NCBI RefSeq assembly: GCF_900176035.1
Contig: NZ_FWWT01000016.1
Location: forward strand, 1 to 56,408
Direction of reading: 5' to 3'
Source of the DNA: Desulfonispora thiosulfatigenes DSM 11270
GTDB taxonomy: Bacteria; Bacillota; Peptococcia; Peptococcales; Desulfonisporaceae
Length of the DNA stretch: 56,408 nucleotides
Notes under the pieces: model-generated
Told to the model about the DNA's origin: nothing
The model's input: only the letters and a program-made list of their open reading frames with translations
The model's database searches: none
Program-made: the position numbers and the translations under genes
Shown: positions 9,309-17,850 of the stretch, piece after piece
Layout of the letters: every line of letters starts with the position of its first letter
Position numbering within the stretch: the stretch's first letter is position 1

Positions 9309-9449
9309 CGAGCTTAAATAAAAAGAGCGAAGGTTGTTTTAGATAAGAATTTGACCGCTGTCTGAGTGATAGCGAGTTCGGCAAATTCCAAAAACTGCCG
9401 TAGCTCCTCCTTATAACTGTTTGAGCGTGCGCAGCGTTGATAATAAATT
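9282..9449. repeat. MITE-like palindromic element, copy 2 (inverted relative to copy 1)
   Basis: Perfect 13-bp inverted repeats AATTTATTATCAA (9282-9294) and TTGATAATAAATT (9437-9449) flank a core whose reverse complement resembles copy 1 over most of its length (for example CTCGCTATTGCT, TTCTTATCTAAA, CGCTCTTTTTATTTAA). The terminal arms differ from copy 1 at several bases, yet pairing is preserved in both. The left arm is part of the csaB 3' coding region. It fills the gap before fabZ. Confidence 0.65.
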
Positions 9450-9491
9450 ATCTGCCCCTAGATTAAACTGAATAAGTTTGGAGGAATTTAA

Positions 9492-9923
9492 ATGTTAGAT
9501 ATAAATCAAATAAAAGAAATCCTACCACATAGATACCCATTTCTCTTAGTAGATAGAATAATCGAACTAGACCCGGGCAAAAAAGTAATCGGGATTAAAA
9601 ATGTCAGTGCTAATGAAGAATTTTTCAATGGGCACTTTCCAAATTTCCCAGTAATGCCAGGGGTTTTAATTGTCGAAGCTCTAGCTCAAACTGGAGCCGT
9701 GGGTGTATTATGCATGGAAGAATATAAAGGGAAATTAGTTTTATTTGCAGGTATCGACAAAGTCCGTTTTAAAAGACAAGTCGTACCGGGAGATCAATTA
9801 AGACTTGAAATCGAAGTAACAAAGTTAAGAGGCAAAGTAGGTAAATGTGATGCCAAAGCATTTGTCGGCGAAGAATTAGCAGTACAGGGTGAATTAATGT
9901 TTGTAATTGCAGAGGAGTCTTAA
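9492..9923 (+). CDS. fabZ: 3-hydroxyacyl-ACP dehydratase FabZ
   Basis: The 143-residue hot-dog-fold enzyme dehydrates (3R)-hydroxyacyl-ACP in type II fatty acid elongation in the cytoplasm. [11 protein letters not shown] opens the protein, the catalytic histidine is in [15 protein letters not shown] (His48) and the catalytic glutamate in IVEALAQ (Glu62). Length is normal. GGAGG at 9481-9485 supports the ATG. The tagO-like gene follows after 2 nt, so they are probably co-transcribed, an unusual pairing outside LPS clusters. Confidence 0.95.
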   Translation: MLDINQIKEILPHRYPFLLVDRIIELDPGKKVIGIKNVSANEEFFNGHFPNFPVMPGVLIVEALAQTGAVGVLCMEEYKGKLVLFAGIDKVRFKRQVVPGDQLRLEIEVTKLRGKVGKCDAKAFVGEELAVQGELMFVIAEES

Positions 9924-9925
9924 TA

Positions 9926-10975
9926 ATGAATTTGGTGCTAATGATAATAGGGGCGTTTTTTATCACTTATATGCTTGTACCCCAAGTGGCCAAACTAGCC
10001 TTTAAAATAGGGGCCATTGACAAGCCAAATCACCGAAAAGTACATAGCAAAATAATGCCGCGCTTAGGTGGTTTAGCTATTTATTTAGGGTTTACGGTTA
10101 TGGTTTTATTAACGCAAGAATTAACAAGTCAAATTATAGGCTTAATCCTTGGTAGCTCTATCATTGTGGCTATCGGTGTTTTAGATGATGTAAAAGATAT
10201 TTCACCTAAAATCAAATTACTAGGGCAAATCCTAGCAGCCTTAGTCCTTGCTTTATTTGGGGTCGATGTGGATTTTATTACTCACCCGATTTTTGGTAAT
10301 ACATTTTCCTTGGGTTACTTTAGTTTGCCAGTGACCATATTTTGGGTAGTAGGAATTACTAATGCAGTTAATTTAATTGATGGATTAGATGGATTAGCTG
10401 GTGGAGTTTCAACTATTGCCGCATTAATTCTAGCTGCTATTGGATTTATGCATGGAGAATTAGTCATGGCAAGCCTGGCTTTAATTTTAGCAGCTTCCAC
10501 CATAGGCTTTTTACGCTATAACTTTTTCCCAGCAACTATTTTCATGGGCGATAGTGGATCAATGTTTTTAGGATTTAACCTAGCAGCATTTTCTATGATG
10601 GGCTTAACTAAAAGTATAACGGTAATTTCCGTATTTGTACCTATTTTAATAATCGGAATACCTATCTTTGATACATTATTTGCGATAGTGCGTAGATTTA
10701 TTAATAATCAGCCAATTTTTAAAGCAGATAAAGAACATTTACACCATTGCCTGTTGAATAAAGGATTAAGTCATAAACAAACAGTGCTTACAATCTATGG
10801 AATTAATATTTTCTTAGGCGTGGTGGGAATTTTATTAAGTAAAATGACCACTAATCAAGGAATGTTAATCTTGGCCTTTGTTTCTTTATTTATTCTTTGG
10901 GGAGCCCAAAAAATCGGCGTCATGGGTAAAAGAAAGACCACTGAACAACTGAGAGAAAAGGTTGCCGAAAAATAA
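9926..10975 (+). CDS. Undecaprenyl-phosphate GlcNAc-1-phosphate transferase (WecA/TagO/MraY family)
   Basis: The 349-residue integral membrane enzyme transfers a HexNAc-1-phosphate from the UDP sugar to undecaprenyl phosphate and so starts a cell-wall glycopolymer. Family motifs are clear: DKPNHRKVHSKIMPRLGG, the Asp-rich LDDVKDISPKIKLLGQ, NAVNLIDGLDGLAGG, FMGDSGSMFLG and the histidine motif DKEHLHHCLLNKGLSHKQ, spread among about eleven membrane helices. Together with csaB upstream, this suggests synthesis of a secondary cell-wall polysaccharide. The exact acceptor polymer is not determinable. Confidence 0.9.
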   Translation: MNLVLMIIGAFFITYMLVPQVAKLAFKIGAIDKPNHRKVHSKIMPRLGGLAIYLGFTVMVLLTQELTSQIIGLILGSSIIVAIGVLDDVKDISPKIKLLGQILAALVLALFGVDVDFITHPIFGNTFSLGYFSLPVTIFWVVGITNAVNLIDGLDGLAGGVSTIAALILAAIGFMHGELVMASLALILAASTIGFLRYNFFPATIFMGDSGSMFLGFNLAAFSMMGLTKSITVISVFVPILIIGIPIFDTLFAIVRRFINNQPIFKADKEHLHHCLLNKGLSHKQTVLTIYGINIFLGVVGILLSKMTTNQGMLILAFVSLFILWGAQKIGVMGKRKTTEQLREKVAEK

Positions 10976-11116
10976 AAGGATATATTAATAATCTAGAATT
11001 ATCATGTATAAATTTTCTAATACCATTTATCGTATTTGCGATTTTATACTATTCTTGATATAAGTTTTATTATAATAGTCGAAGATTATAACGGGTTAAA
11101 ATAAAGAGGTGATAAA

Positions 11117-11779
11117 ATGAGACCTAAATTAATTGTTCCAGCACTTATTTTGACCTTGCTTGCCGGTATTTATATTGGACACTCAAAGATTAATGAACAG
11201 TCCCAAGAAGTATTTAGTTTTAACTTTTTGACATCTGCCTTTAAAGAAACACAAACAGCTAATAAAGTGGCAGCCATGACCAATATTAACGATCAAATTT
11301 TAATCTTAAAAGCAGAAGTAGGACTTTTAAAAGAAGAATTAAGTAGGGCTACTGGCAAACAAATTGCTAGTATTACTCCAGATATATTAGAAAAGATGGA
11401 AAATCAGGTTAACGAAGAACCAATATCAGAGGATCCAGCTAATGTAAAGCCAACAAACGAAAAACCCGTAAATGAAGAGCCTGTAAAAAAAGAACCAGCT
11501 AAAAAACCTGTAACTGAAAATAAAAAGCCACCTGAGGATATAAAAGAAATTCCGATCGAAGAAATAAAACAAAAACCTCAGAAAGCTCAGATTATTCAAA
11601 AGAACACCTATGTTAATATGCGTTCAGGACCTAGCGAAAAATATGATATAATTACAAAAATCTATCCAGATCAAGAATTTAGCATCGTGACTAAACAAAA
11701 TAGCTGGTATCAAATTAAATTGCAAGACGGGAAAACTGGCTGGGTAGCTAGTTGGATTGTTAAAGTGAAGAGTGAGTAA
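11117..11779 (+). CDS. Membrane-anchored SH3b-domain protein
   Basis: The 220-residue protein has an N-terminal signal anchor (residues 6-22, LIVPALILTLLAGIYIG), a short coiled-coil-like part (residues 55-80), a Pro/Glu/Lys repeat linker (NEEPVNEEPVKKEP, residues 95-150) and a C-terminal bacterial SH3 domain (VNMRSGPSEKYDIITK to GKTGWVASWIVK). Such proteins bind peptidoglycan. GAGGTG before ATG 11117 supports the start. It is followed by its own terminator. No catalytic domain is visible, so it is probably a wall-binding or regulatory protein. Confidence 0.8.
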   Translation: MRPKLIVPALILTLLAGIYIGHSKINEQSQEVFSFNFLTSAFKETQTANKVAAMTNINDQILILKAEVGLLKEELSRATGKQIASITPDILEKMENQVNEEPISEDPANVKPTNEKPVNEEPVKKEPAKKPVTENKKPPEDIKEIPIEEIKQKPQKAQIIQKNTYVNMRSGPSEKYDIITKIYPDQEFSIVTKQNSWYQIKLQDGKTGWVASWIVKVKSE

Positions 11780-11806
11780 GCCCGAATCTTTGAGCGGGCT
11801 TTTTTT
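11779..11806 (+). terminator. Rho-independent terminator after the SH3 gene
   Basis: AGCCCG and CGGGCT form a perfect 6-bp stem with a 10-nt loop, followed by a run of T. Confidence 0.85.
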
Positions 11807-11965
11807 AAGTGCGAGCCAAATTAACTAATAAATTGAAATTTTTACAGATTAGCTATATAATTGACATGTTGCGTTATTTTTTGCATTTCAGTGCACTAAT
11901 TATAGTAGTATTTGAATTCCTAATTTTAGAAACGAAATTGAAATTATTTATATGGAGGTTTACCC

Positions 11966-12349
11966 GTGGAAGAACAAGAAATATCACTACGAGAACTAAT
12001 CGAGATCTTATTAAAAAACAAGAAGATGATTATGACAATTACCTTAGCAAGCGTTTTACTAACTGCCTTAGTTAGTCTTTTTGTTTTAAAGCCAAGCTAT
12101 GAAGCAGAGGCTAAATTAATTGTGGCAGACCTTAATGCTAATTCTATAAATGGAAATATTAGTGTTATGCTCTCTGATCCTAAAGGAGATATAATTGGAG
12201 AAGAGCAAATTAAAGGAATAATTGACTCTGTATCTAATCAATCACGTCTAAATTTACAAAGTTATATGGAACAAATAAAAAATCCAGAAATCTTAACTAG
12301 TGTAATCAAAGATCTATCCTTAAATGAAGATAAATATACTATCAATTAA
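11966..12349 (+). pseudogene. Wzz/chain-length determinant protein, 5' part (frameshift and deletion)
   Basis: GTG 11966, preceded by GGAGG, opens the N-terminal part of a Wzz/CapA-type polysaccharide copolymerase: EISLRELIEILLKNKK, a membrane helix (residues 20-41) and the YEAEAKLIV strand. The frame ends after NEDKYTIN. The rest resumes in another frame within VKDRDPKQAANIANSL. About 20 residues usually found between these motifs are missing, so a deletion of roughly 50-60 nt that is not a multiple of three is the likely cause. An intact protein would set chain length of the exported polysaccharide. Confidence 0.75.
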
Positions 12350-12872
12350 GGTTAAAGATAGGGACCCTAAACAAGCAGCTAACATAGCCAATTCCTTAGC
12401 CACTAAGTTTTCCGGCTTTATCTCAGAACTTGCAACCAAACAAACTAATCAATCTTTAACTTATATTCAAACTCAACTTGAAATAGAAGAGAAAAACTTA
12501 AAAGAAGTTTTGGCTCAATATCGAACAGAGTTGGCTAAAGCTGGAGTGGATGATCAAAATATTCAAAAGGCTGCAGCAGATAAACAAGTAGAGCTTGAAA
12601 TGATTGACCTAAAAGTAGAAAATGCACGTAACAAATTTAAAGCATTACTAGCAAAAAAAGAAGAAATTAAATTAGCCCAATCCTTTGATATAGGAGAAGC
12701 AGCTATCGTAGTATCTTCAAAAGCTTATGAAAGTAAAAGTCCTGTATCTCCAAATAAAACATTGAATGTAGCGATTGCCCTAGTATTGGGACTTATGATT
12801 GGTGTATTTGCTGCTTTTGCAAAATCATATTGGCAATCAACAAGCATGGAAGGCAAAGGGGCAAAAGTCTAA
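12324..12872 (+). pseudogene. Wzz/chain-length determinant protein, 3' part
   Basis: This frame carries the C-terminal half of the Wzz protein: DRDPKQAANIANSLATKF, the long periplasmic coiled coil (residues 40-110), the PVSPNKTLNVAIALVLGLMI motif and the second membrane helix. The ATG at 12324 lies inside the 5' fragment, lacks a clear ribosome binding site and follows the deletion point, so independent translation is doubtful. No BY-kinase (CpsD/EpsB) gene follows. The 3' end is 21 nt before the dehydratase gene. Confidence 0.75.
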
Positions 12873-12893
12873 CCAAGAAAAGAAGGTGTTTAT

Positions 12894-14804
12894 ATGTCTA
12901 AACCTATACGCATTTTTCTTTTGACTATAATTGATGCGTTTTTAATCTATGTAGCCTTTTATATGGCCTTATTAGTACGATTTGATTTTGACATACCTGC
13001 TACAAATTTAACTGGATTTCATAGTATAGCCATTCACCTTGTTGTTGTGGCTGTAATATGTTTCCATTTATTTGGATTATATAAAAGAGTTTGGCAGTAT
13101 GCCAGTATTGGTGAACTATTAATCGTAGTAGTTGCTGTAGGTGTGGCTACCACAATGCAAGTTACTTTAGCCTATTTTTTTATGGAAGGTGCTAGCTTTC
13201 CTCTTCCACGAAGTATTTTCATTTTAAGTTGTTTTTTTACGATCTTTTTAGTCGGTGGGTCGAGATTAGCTTGGCGTCTTTTTAGAGATCAAGCCTTAAA
13301 TATGCATACTATCAGAGGTGGCAAACCTATTTTAATTATAGGTGCGGGTGATGCTGGATTTATGGTGGCCAAAGAGATGAAAAATCATTTTTCAGGCAAA
13401 GTAAATGTAGTAGGCTTTATCGATGATAGTGCAACAAAACAAAGCTCGAAAATATTAAATATACCAGTTCTTGGAAATAGGGGAGACATTCCGGAGATAG
13501 TTTCTAGGTATAACATTGAACGGGTGATTATTGCCATTCCTTCAGTAGAGGGTAAGGTAATCAAAGAAATAGTAGAAATTTGTAACCAAACAAATGCGGA
13601 AATTCAAATACTGCCTGGCATGTATGATTTAATTGAAGGAAATGTCACAGTTAATAATATTCGGGAAGTTCAGGTAGAAGACTTATTAGGAAGAGATCCC
13701 ATAAAGGTCGACTTACAAGGTATTTCGGAATATATTAATGATCGCGTAGTTTTAGTTACAGGCGCAGGGGGATCAATCGGTTCTGAACTTTGTCGACAAA
13801 TAGCAAGATTTTCCCCTAGTGAATTATTATTATTAGATATCTCTGAAAACACGATTTATGAAATAGAATTAGAATTACGTAGCACTCATCCTGATTTAAA
13901 AATCTATCCTTTAATCAAAGATATCCGAGAAAAGGATTCCATGGAAAGAGTATTTAGACAATTTAAGCCGAAAGTAGTTTTTCATGCTGCAGCCCACAAA
14001 CACGTTCCTTTAATGGAGCATAATCCAGAAGAAGCCATTAAAAATAATGTTAGAGGAACATATAATGTGGCCCGGTCAGCAGATAAGTTCGGTGCTGAAA
14101 GATTTGTCTTAATTTCAACAGATAAAGCAGTTAATCCCACTAGTGTAATGGGTGCATCTAAGAGGGTTGCTGAAATGATTATTCAGTTCATGGATAAAAC
14201 AAGTAAAACAAATTTTATGGCAGTCCGTTTTGGTAATGTTTTAGGAAGTAAAGGAAGCGTTGTACCTTTATTTAAAAAGCAAATACGTGAAGGCGGACCA
14301 GTAACGGTTACTCATGAAGAAATGGTTAGATTTTTCATGACCATCCCTGAAGCTGTACAATTAGTAATTGAAGCAGGATCCATGTCCAAAGGTGGAGAAA
14401 TATTTATCCTCGATATGGGTGAACCTGTTAAGATTATTGATTTAGCCAGAACATTAATTAGACTTTCGGGATTTGAACCAGAAGTCGATATAGATATAGA
14501 AATTTCAGGCATCAGACCAGGAGAAAAATTATATGAAGAACTACTGATATCTAAAGAAGGCTGTGATGCTACTAAGCATAAACGAATCTATGCAGAAAAA
14601 CCTAATTTCTTAGATATTCCATTAATTGAAGAGGTTATAGCGTCTATTCTTACAGATAAATTACCAAATAGCAAAGAAGAAACAGAAAAGTTCTTAAAGG
14701 CTATAATTCCACAATTTAGAGATAAATGTGCAAGTAATAATCACCTTGAGATAGAAAACGCTTCTTTCATTACTAGTCAAGCCGAACAATTCGTAGCTGG
14801 TTAG
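12894..14804 (+). CDS. Membrane-bound UDP-sugar 4,6-dehydratase (EpsC/CapD/PglF type)
   Basis: The 636-residue protein has four N-terminal membrane helices (residues 5-125), a CoA-binding-like domain (ILIIGAGDAGFMV, about 145-260) and a C-terminal extended SDR domain with VTGAGGSIGSELCRQI and the catalytic segment LISTDKAVNPTSVMGASKR. This architecture is shared by PglF, CapD and EpsC, which convert UDP-GlcNAc to UDP-2-acetamido-4-keto-2,6-dideoxyhexose. PglE-, PglC- and PglD-like genes stand 15-18 kb downstream (30320-32806), so it probably supplies the first step of a bacillosamine-type sugar. Length is normal. Confidence 0.9.
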   Translation: MSKPIRIFLLTIIDAFLIYVAFYMALLVRFDFDIPATNLTGFHSIAIHLVVVAVICFHLFGLYKRVWQYASIGELLIVVVAVGVATTMQVTLAYFFMEGASFPLPRSIFILSCFFTIFLVGGSRLAWRLFRDQALNMHTIRGGKPILIIGAGDAGFMVAKEMKNHFSGKVNVVGFIDDSATKQSSKILNIPVLGNRGDIPEIVSRYNIERVIIAIPSVEGKVIKEIVEICNQTNAEIQILPGMYDLIEGNVTVNNIREVQVEDLLGRDPIKVDLQGISEYINDRVVLVTGAGGSIGSELCRQIARFSPSELLLLDISENTIYEIELELRSTHPDLKIYPLIKDIREKDSMERVFRQFKPKVVFHAAAHKHVPLMEHNPEEAIKNNVRGTYNVARSADKFGAERFVLISTDKAVNPTSVMGASKRVAEMIIQFMDKTSKTNFMAVRFGNVLGSKGSVVPLFKKQIREGGPVTVTHEEMVRFFMTIPEAVQLVIEAGSMSKGGEIFILDMGEPVKIIDLARTLIRLSGFEPEVDIDIEISGIRPGEKLYEELLISKEGCDATKHKRIYAEKPNFLDIPLIEEVIASILTDKLPNSKEETEKFLKAIIPQFRDKCASNNHLEIENASFITSQAEQFVAG

Positions 14805-15036
14805 CGGCTACTTAGATATCTAGAATATAAAGTTAGTCTAAAAAGCATGGTAAACTTTAAAGCAAGGTATATTTAAAAGTAAGGTTAATGCAACAGCAAG
14901 GTAAATCTAAAAGCAAAGAAAATCAAAAAGTAACTAGTGCATAAAAATATTCTTAACCAGAGGGTTTAAAGCTAGTTTCCCCCGAGGGCACAAAGGATAT
15001 ACCCAATAATATTTAAATACTCTCATTTTTAAAGAA
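14805..15036. other. AT-rich intergenic stretch with A+G-rich degenerate repeats
   Basis: Between the dehydratase and the DUF1659 gene there is no gene. Segments resembling AAAGCAAGGTA recur loosely between 14850 and 14930. They look like the slippage-type tracts seen at 7971 and 19931. A hairpin and an inverted repeat follow at 15037 and 15076. Confidence 0.5.
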
Positions 15037-15068
15037 GTCGTTCCTATTTAACATAGGGGCGGCTTTTT
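15037..15068 (+). terminator. Terminator-like hairpin before DUF1659
   Basis: GTCGTTCCTAT pairs with ATAGGGGCGGC (11 bp, three G-U pairs) and is followed by T5. A sibling hairpin with the same GTCGTTC...GCGGC ends occurs at 20111-20145. Confidence 0.65.
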
Positions 15069-15075
15069 CCTTTTT

Positions 15076-15108
15076 CCCTAACTTTTTATACAATGAAGTC
15101 AGTTAGGG
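15076..15108. promoter_or_regulatory. Inverted repeat around a possible promoter of the DUF1659/DUF2922 pair
   Basis: CCCTAACT (15076-15083) and AGTTAGGG (15101-15108) form a perfect 8-bp inverted repeat that encloses TATACAAT, a -10-like sequence. It ends 16 nt before the DUF1659 start and could be an operator or a leader hairpin. Confidence 0.4.
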
Positions 15109-15124
15109 AAAGGGGGTGAAGCAC

Positions 15125-15352
15125 ATGATGGTTGAGAGAATGCATAATTATTCCAAATTACGCATTACATTGGATTTCGGAATGGACGAAAATGAAAAGG
15201 AAATTCTGAAGGCAAAGACTTTTTCTAATGTAAAGGAAGACGCTGAAGATGAAGCATTATATGAAGTGGGAACTGTTTTTGCTGGGTTAACAACATGTGA
15301 GACATTATTTGATGTTGAAAGAATTAGTTCAAATAGTATTTTTTATGCTTAA
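15125..15352 (+). CDS. DUF1659 family small protein
   Basis: This small acidic protein (75 residues from ATG 15125) resembles DUF1659: a beta-rich N-terminus (LRITLDFGMDENEKEI), the KAKTFSNV strand and a short helix. I prefer ATG 15125 to the upstream GTG 15116 because AAAGGGGGTGA ends 5 nt before it. DUF1659 and DUF2922 genes are usually adjacent in Bacillota, as here (41 nt apart). The molecular function of both is unknown. Confidence 0.75.
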   Translation: MMVERMHNYSKLRITLDFGMDENEKEILKAKTFSNVKEDAEDEALYEVGTVFAGLTTCETLFDVERISSNSIFYA

Positions 15353-15393
15353 TCTTTCAAATTATATGAAAGTAGAGAAAGGAGGTAATTGGC

Positions 15394-15621
15394 TTGGCTA
15401 AGACATTACAACTAAGCTTTGTAGATGCGGACAATAAAAAGGTATCTATGACTGTTAACGACCCTAGGGAAGACCTAACGGGGCTGGAAGTTAAGGCTGC
15501 GATGGATCAAATAATTGCGCAAAATATTTTTACGTCATCAAAAAATAAAGATCTCGTAGCTATCTCGGGAGCAAGAATTATTGATCGCGATGTAACTGAG
15601 TTAGAAGTCTCGGGAGAGTAG
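15394..15621 (+). CDS. DUF2922 family small protein
   Basis: The 75-residue protein starts at TTG 15394 with AAAGGAGGT 7 nt upstream. It has the DUF2922 pattern: LQLSFVDADNKKVSMTVNDP, then LTGLEVKAAMDQIIAQNIF and a terminal strand pair ending ARIIDRDVTELEV. It follows the DUF1659 gene in the same transcription unit. These proteins are often near YvrJ; a YvrJ gene is present at 22515 in this window. Function is unknown. Confidence 0.85.
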   Translation: MAKTLQLSFVDADNKKVSMTVNDPREDLTGLEVKAAMDQIIAQNIFTSSKNKDLVAISGARIIDRDVTELEVSGE

Positions 15622-16107
15622 AGTAGGAAAAGGTAAAAGTGATTAAATAGAGATAGATTTGCGTTTTGGCTGAGTAAATGACTAAATAAAAATGTGCATA
15701 AACCTTAAAATATAATGGCATTAAAGTATTTAGTTCTAAATTTTCAGAATAACTGGAACAAAGGGTGGCTTTTCTCCTTCTTAATTAAATGTCCTGAATA
15801 TAGGGTTCATTTAAATAGTGGGGGCAGGAGCCGCCTTTTTTTTATTCTTTTTTATGATGTATTGTGTTGTGGCAGCTAAAACTTTTAGCTTCTCAGCCTT
15901 TATAATTTTAATGTAATTGTCTTGGTCTTTTTCCGTAACGAGTAATTAAGGTTGGAATTTTGCCCTTTATACGCTAAAATAAAGGATATATAGAAAATTG
16001 ACCCAATTAGGGAGATAAAATTAGGGATACAAAATAAAGATATAAGATAAAAATAAAGATTAAGAAATAAAATAAAGTTTTGAAAATAATGAAATGTAGG
16101 TGAACAA
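15622..16107. other. Intergenic region without a supported gene
   Basis: It contains the nested hairpin element (15763-15843) and, from about 16005, an A-rich tract with repeated AATAAAGAT-like words leading to the next gene. The minus strand between 15950 and 15830 reads open for about 42 codons but has no start codon or ribosome binding site. I see nothing else. Confidence 0.5.
15763..15843 (+). repeat. Repeated nested-hairpin terminator element, copy 1
   Basis: Outer stem GGTGGCT / AGCCGCC, then TCCTTC and GCAGGAG pairing, and an inner hairpin TTAAATG...CATTTAA form a long two-stage structure, followed by T8. A second copy lies at 17851-17927. The outer stem differs in the two copies (AGCCGCC versus AGCTACC) but still pairs with GGTGGCT by G-U pairs. 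It probably ends the DUF2922 transcript. Confidence 0.7.
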
Positions 16108-17136
16108 ATGAAAGGAATGATTATGGCGGCAGGTCTAGGATCTCGTTTAATGCCATTAACAGAAAATATACCTAAGCCGATGGTACCCGTATTAAATAAA
16201 CCTGTGATGCAGTATTGTATTGAACTTTTAAAAGAACATGGTGTTCAGGAAATTATTGCTAATACTCATTATCGTCCGGAAGCTATTTCTAATTATTTTG
16301 GAGATGGGAGTAATTTAGGCGTACGTTTAGAATATTCATACGAAGAGGAATTACTAGGTACGGCTGGGGGAGTTAAAAATAATCGATGGTTTTTAGATGA
16401 AACATTTATTATCGTGAGCGGCGATGCCTTAACTGATATTAATTTAACCGAGATGGCAAGGTTTCATAAGGAAAATAATGCTCTGGTAACTCTTGCCCTA
16501 AAGTCTGTTGAAGATGTAAGTAAATATGGGGTAGTAGTTACAGATGAAGCGGGCAAGATTCAGGCATTTCAGGAAAAGCCAAAAGCTTCGGAAGCTGTAA
16601 GCAACTTAGTTAATACTGGGATTTATATTTTTGAGCCGGAAATATTTGATTATATTCCTGATGGTTTTTATGATTTTGGTAAAGAGCTATTCCCGAAATT
16701 AGTAGAAATGAATGCGAAAATTTATGGTTTTAATACTACGGATTATTGGTCAGATGTAGGGAGTTTAGAAGTTTATAAAGATTCCAATTGGGATTTTTTA
16801 GCTAATGACAAAAACCTTATAGGCAAAAATACCGTGGTGCAAGATAGTGCTAAGCAAGAAGGAAATGTGGTCATTGGCTCTGGCTGCTATATTGGTAATA
16901 ATGTAAGGCTTAAGAACTGTATTATCTGGGATGATTGTATCATTGCAGATAATGTTGTAATTGAAAATGCAATTATTGGCTCAAAGTGTCTTATTGGAGA
17001 GGGTTCCACCATTAATTCTCAAGTAGTAGTGGGATGTGGTTGTAAAATAGGTAGTAATGTTACCTTGGGTCCCGGGCTAAAGATCGAGAGTAATAGTAGA
17101 ATTGATAGTGGTGAAGATATTTTAGAAGTAGGGTAA
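16108..17136 (+). CDS. Sugar-1-phosphate nucleotidyltransferase with left-handed beta-helix domain
   Basis: The 342-residue enzyme joins a hexose-1-phosphate to an NTP. It has the signature GMIMAAGLGSRLMPLTENIPKP at the N-terminus, the metal-binding VSGDALTDIN, the sugar-binding EKPKA and NTGIYIF, then from about residue 235 hexapeptide repeats (VVIGSGCYIGNNV, IGEGSTI). It resembles mannose-1-phosphate guanylyltransferase-type or glucose-1-phosphate-type proteins of Bacillota; the substrate cannot be fixed. With the phosphosugar mutase at 18068 it can make an activated hexose. Confidence 0.85.
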   Translation: MKGMIMAAGLGSRLMPLTENIPKPMVPVLNKPVMQYCIELLKEHGVQEIIANTHYRPEAISNYFGDGSNLGVRLEYSYEEELLGTAGGVKNNRWFLDETFIIVSGDALTDINLTEMARFHKENNALVTLALKSVEDVSKYGVVVTDEAGKIQAFQEKPKASEAVSNLVNTGIYIFEPEIFDYIPDGFYDFGKELFPKLVEMNAKIYGFNTTDYWSDVGSLEVYKDSNWDFLANDKNLIGKNTVVQDSAKQEGNVVIGSGCYIGNNVRLKNCIIWDDCIIADNVVIENAIIGSKCLIGEGSTINSQVVVGCGCKIGSNVTLGPGLKIESNSRIDSGEDILEVG

Positions 17137-17144
17137 TAATAAAA

Positions 17145-17206
17145 GCTATATATAAGGAAGATTTCTTTCTACGATACAATTAACATCAAGAAAAGATGAT
17201 TATAAT
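17145..17206 (+). promoter_or_regulatory. Rpn-type promoter region, copy at the truncated gene
   Basis: The stretch GCTATATATAAGGAAGA, then a T-rich segment, then ATTAACATCAA and TATAAT (17201-17206) parallels the region before the full-length rpn gene (20265-20323). The -10 box lies only 6 nt before the ATG at 17213, so a transcript would start at or inside that ATG. Confidence 0.55.
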
Positions 17207-17212
17207 AGAAAG

Positions 17213-17809
17213 ATGTTTAAATATTTTGCAAGACTCCATGAAAAATACCAAAGAAAAATATTACCGATTGTCATATACTCGCATGATAATAAAGAAAAGG
17301 AACCAGATAATTATAAGCTTGAGTTTTCTTTTTTAAAGGTATTAGAATTTAACTTTATGAGATTACAATTAAATAACGAACCATGGCGAAATTATATTAG
17401 AAGTAATAACCCTGTAGCAGCAGCTTTAATTAGTAAGATGAATTATTCTAAAGAAGAAAAAATATCTGTAAAGATAGAGTTTACAAGAATGCTGGCAAAT
17501 ATGCAATTAGATATAGCGAGAAGTACAATTTTAACCGCATTTTTTGAAAACTACGTTAAATTAACTACAGAAGAAGATCAATATAATAAAATGCTAATAG
17601 AAGAGTTAACTCCTCAGGAGGTGAGTAGTGTGATAGAAATAACTACATCTTACCATGAAAAAGGTCGTGAAGAGGGAATTAGAGAAGGTGAAAAAGAAGG
17701 AAGAAAAGAAGTAGCAAAAAATCTTATTTTACTAGGAATTGAGATAGATAAAATTATGGAAGCGACTAAATTATCTAGGGAAGAGATTAAAAAATTAATA
17801 AGTGAGTAA
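17213..17809 (+). pseudogene. Rpn/PD-(D/E)XK family protein, N-terminally truncated (198 codons)
   Basis: The frame begins with FKYFARLHEKYQRKILPIVI, which in Rpn proteins lies in the middle of the nuclease half, so the first part with the catalytic Asp is gone. It keeps the variable helical region (YSKEEKISVKIEFTRML) and the tail GREEGIREGEKEGRKE. ATG 17213 directly follows a TATAAT box, with no room for a ribosome binding site: the promoter seems fused to the truncated gene. A strong internal start exists at 17630. I infer that the nuclease is dead and only the short protein matters. Confidence 0.7.
17630..17809 (+). CDS. Possible intragenic short Rpn C-terminal protein (59 aa)
   Basis: GTG 17630 is in frame with the truncated Rpn gene and follows AGGAGGTGA (17616-17624), the full anti-16S complement, with 5 nt spacing. 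The product (VIEITTSYHEKGREEG... to LSREEIKKLISE) has the amphipathic repeat tail and an end helix pair like the liberated copies at 21419 and 21906. That the best ribosome binding site of the gene sits here supports internal initiation; an inhibitor function is inferred from RpnA of E. coli. Confidence 0.5.
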   Translation: MIEITTSYHEKGREEGIREGEKEGRKEVAKNLILLGIEIDKIMEATKLSREEIKKLISE

Positions 17810-17850
17810 GATTAAGTGTATGACCAAAGTTGAATGAACAATTAGAATGA

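Noticed and set aside
11809-12075. 88-codon open frame before the Wzz gene
   Set aside because: It begins in the terminator tail, has no ribosome binding site and overlaps the true Wzz start in another frame.
15037-15124. Riboswitch before DUF1659
   Set aside because: Only one terminator-like stem and one 8-bp inverted repeat are visible; there is no conserved aptamer core I recognise.
15830-15950. Minus-strand open stretch of about 42 codons
   Set aside because: It has no start codon or ribosome binding site and is preceded by an in-frame stop.
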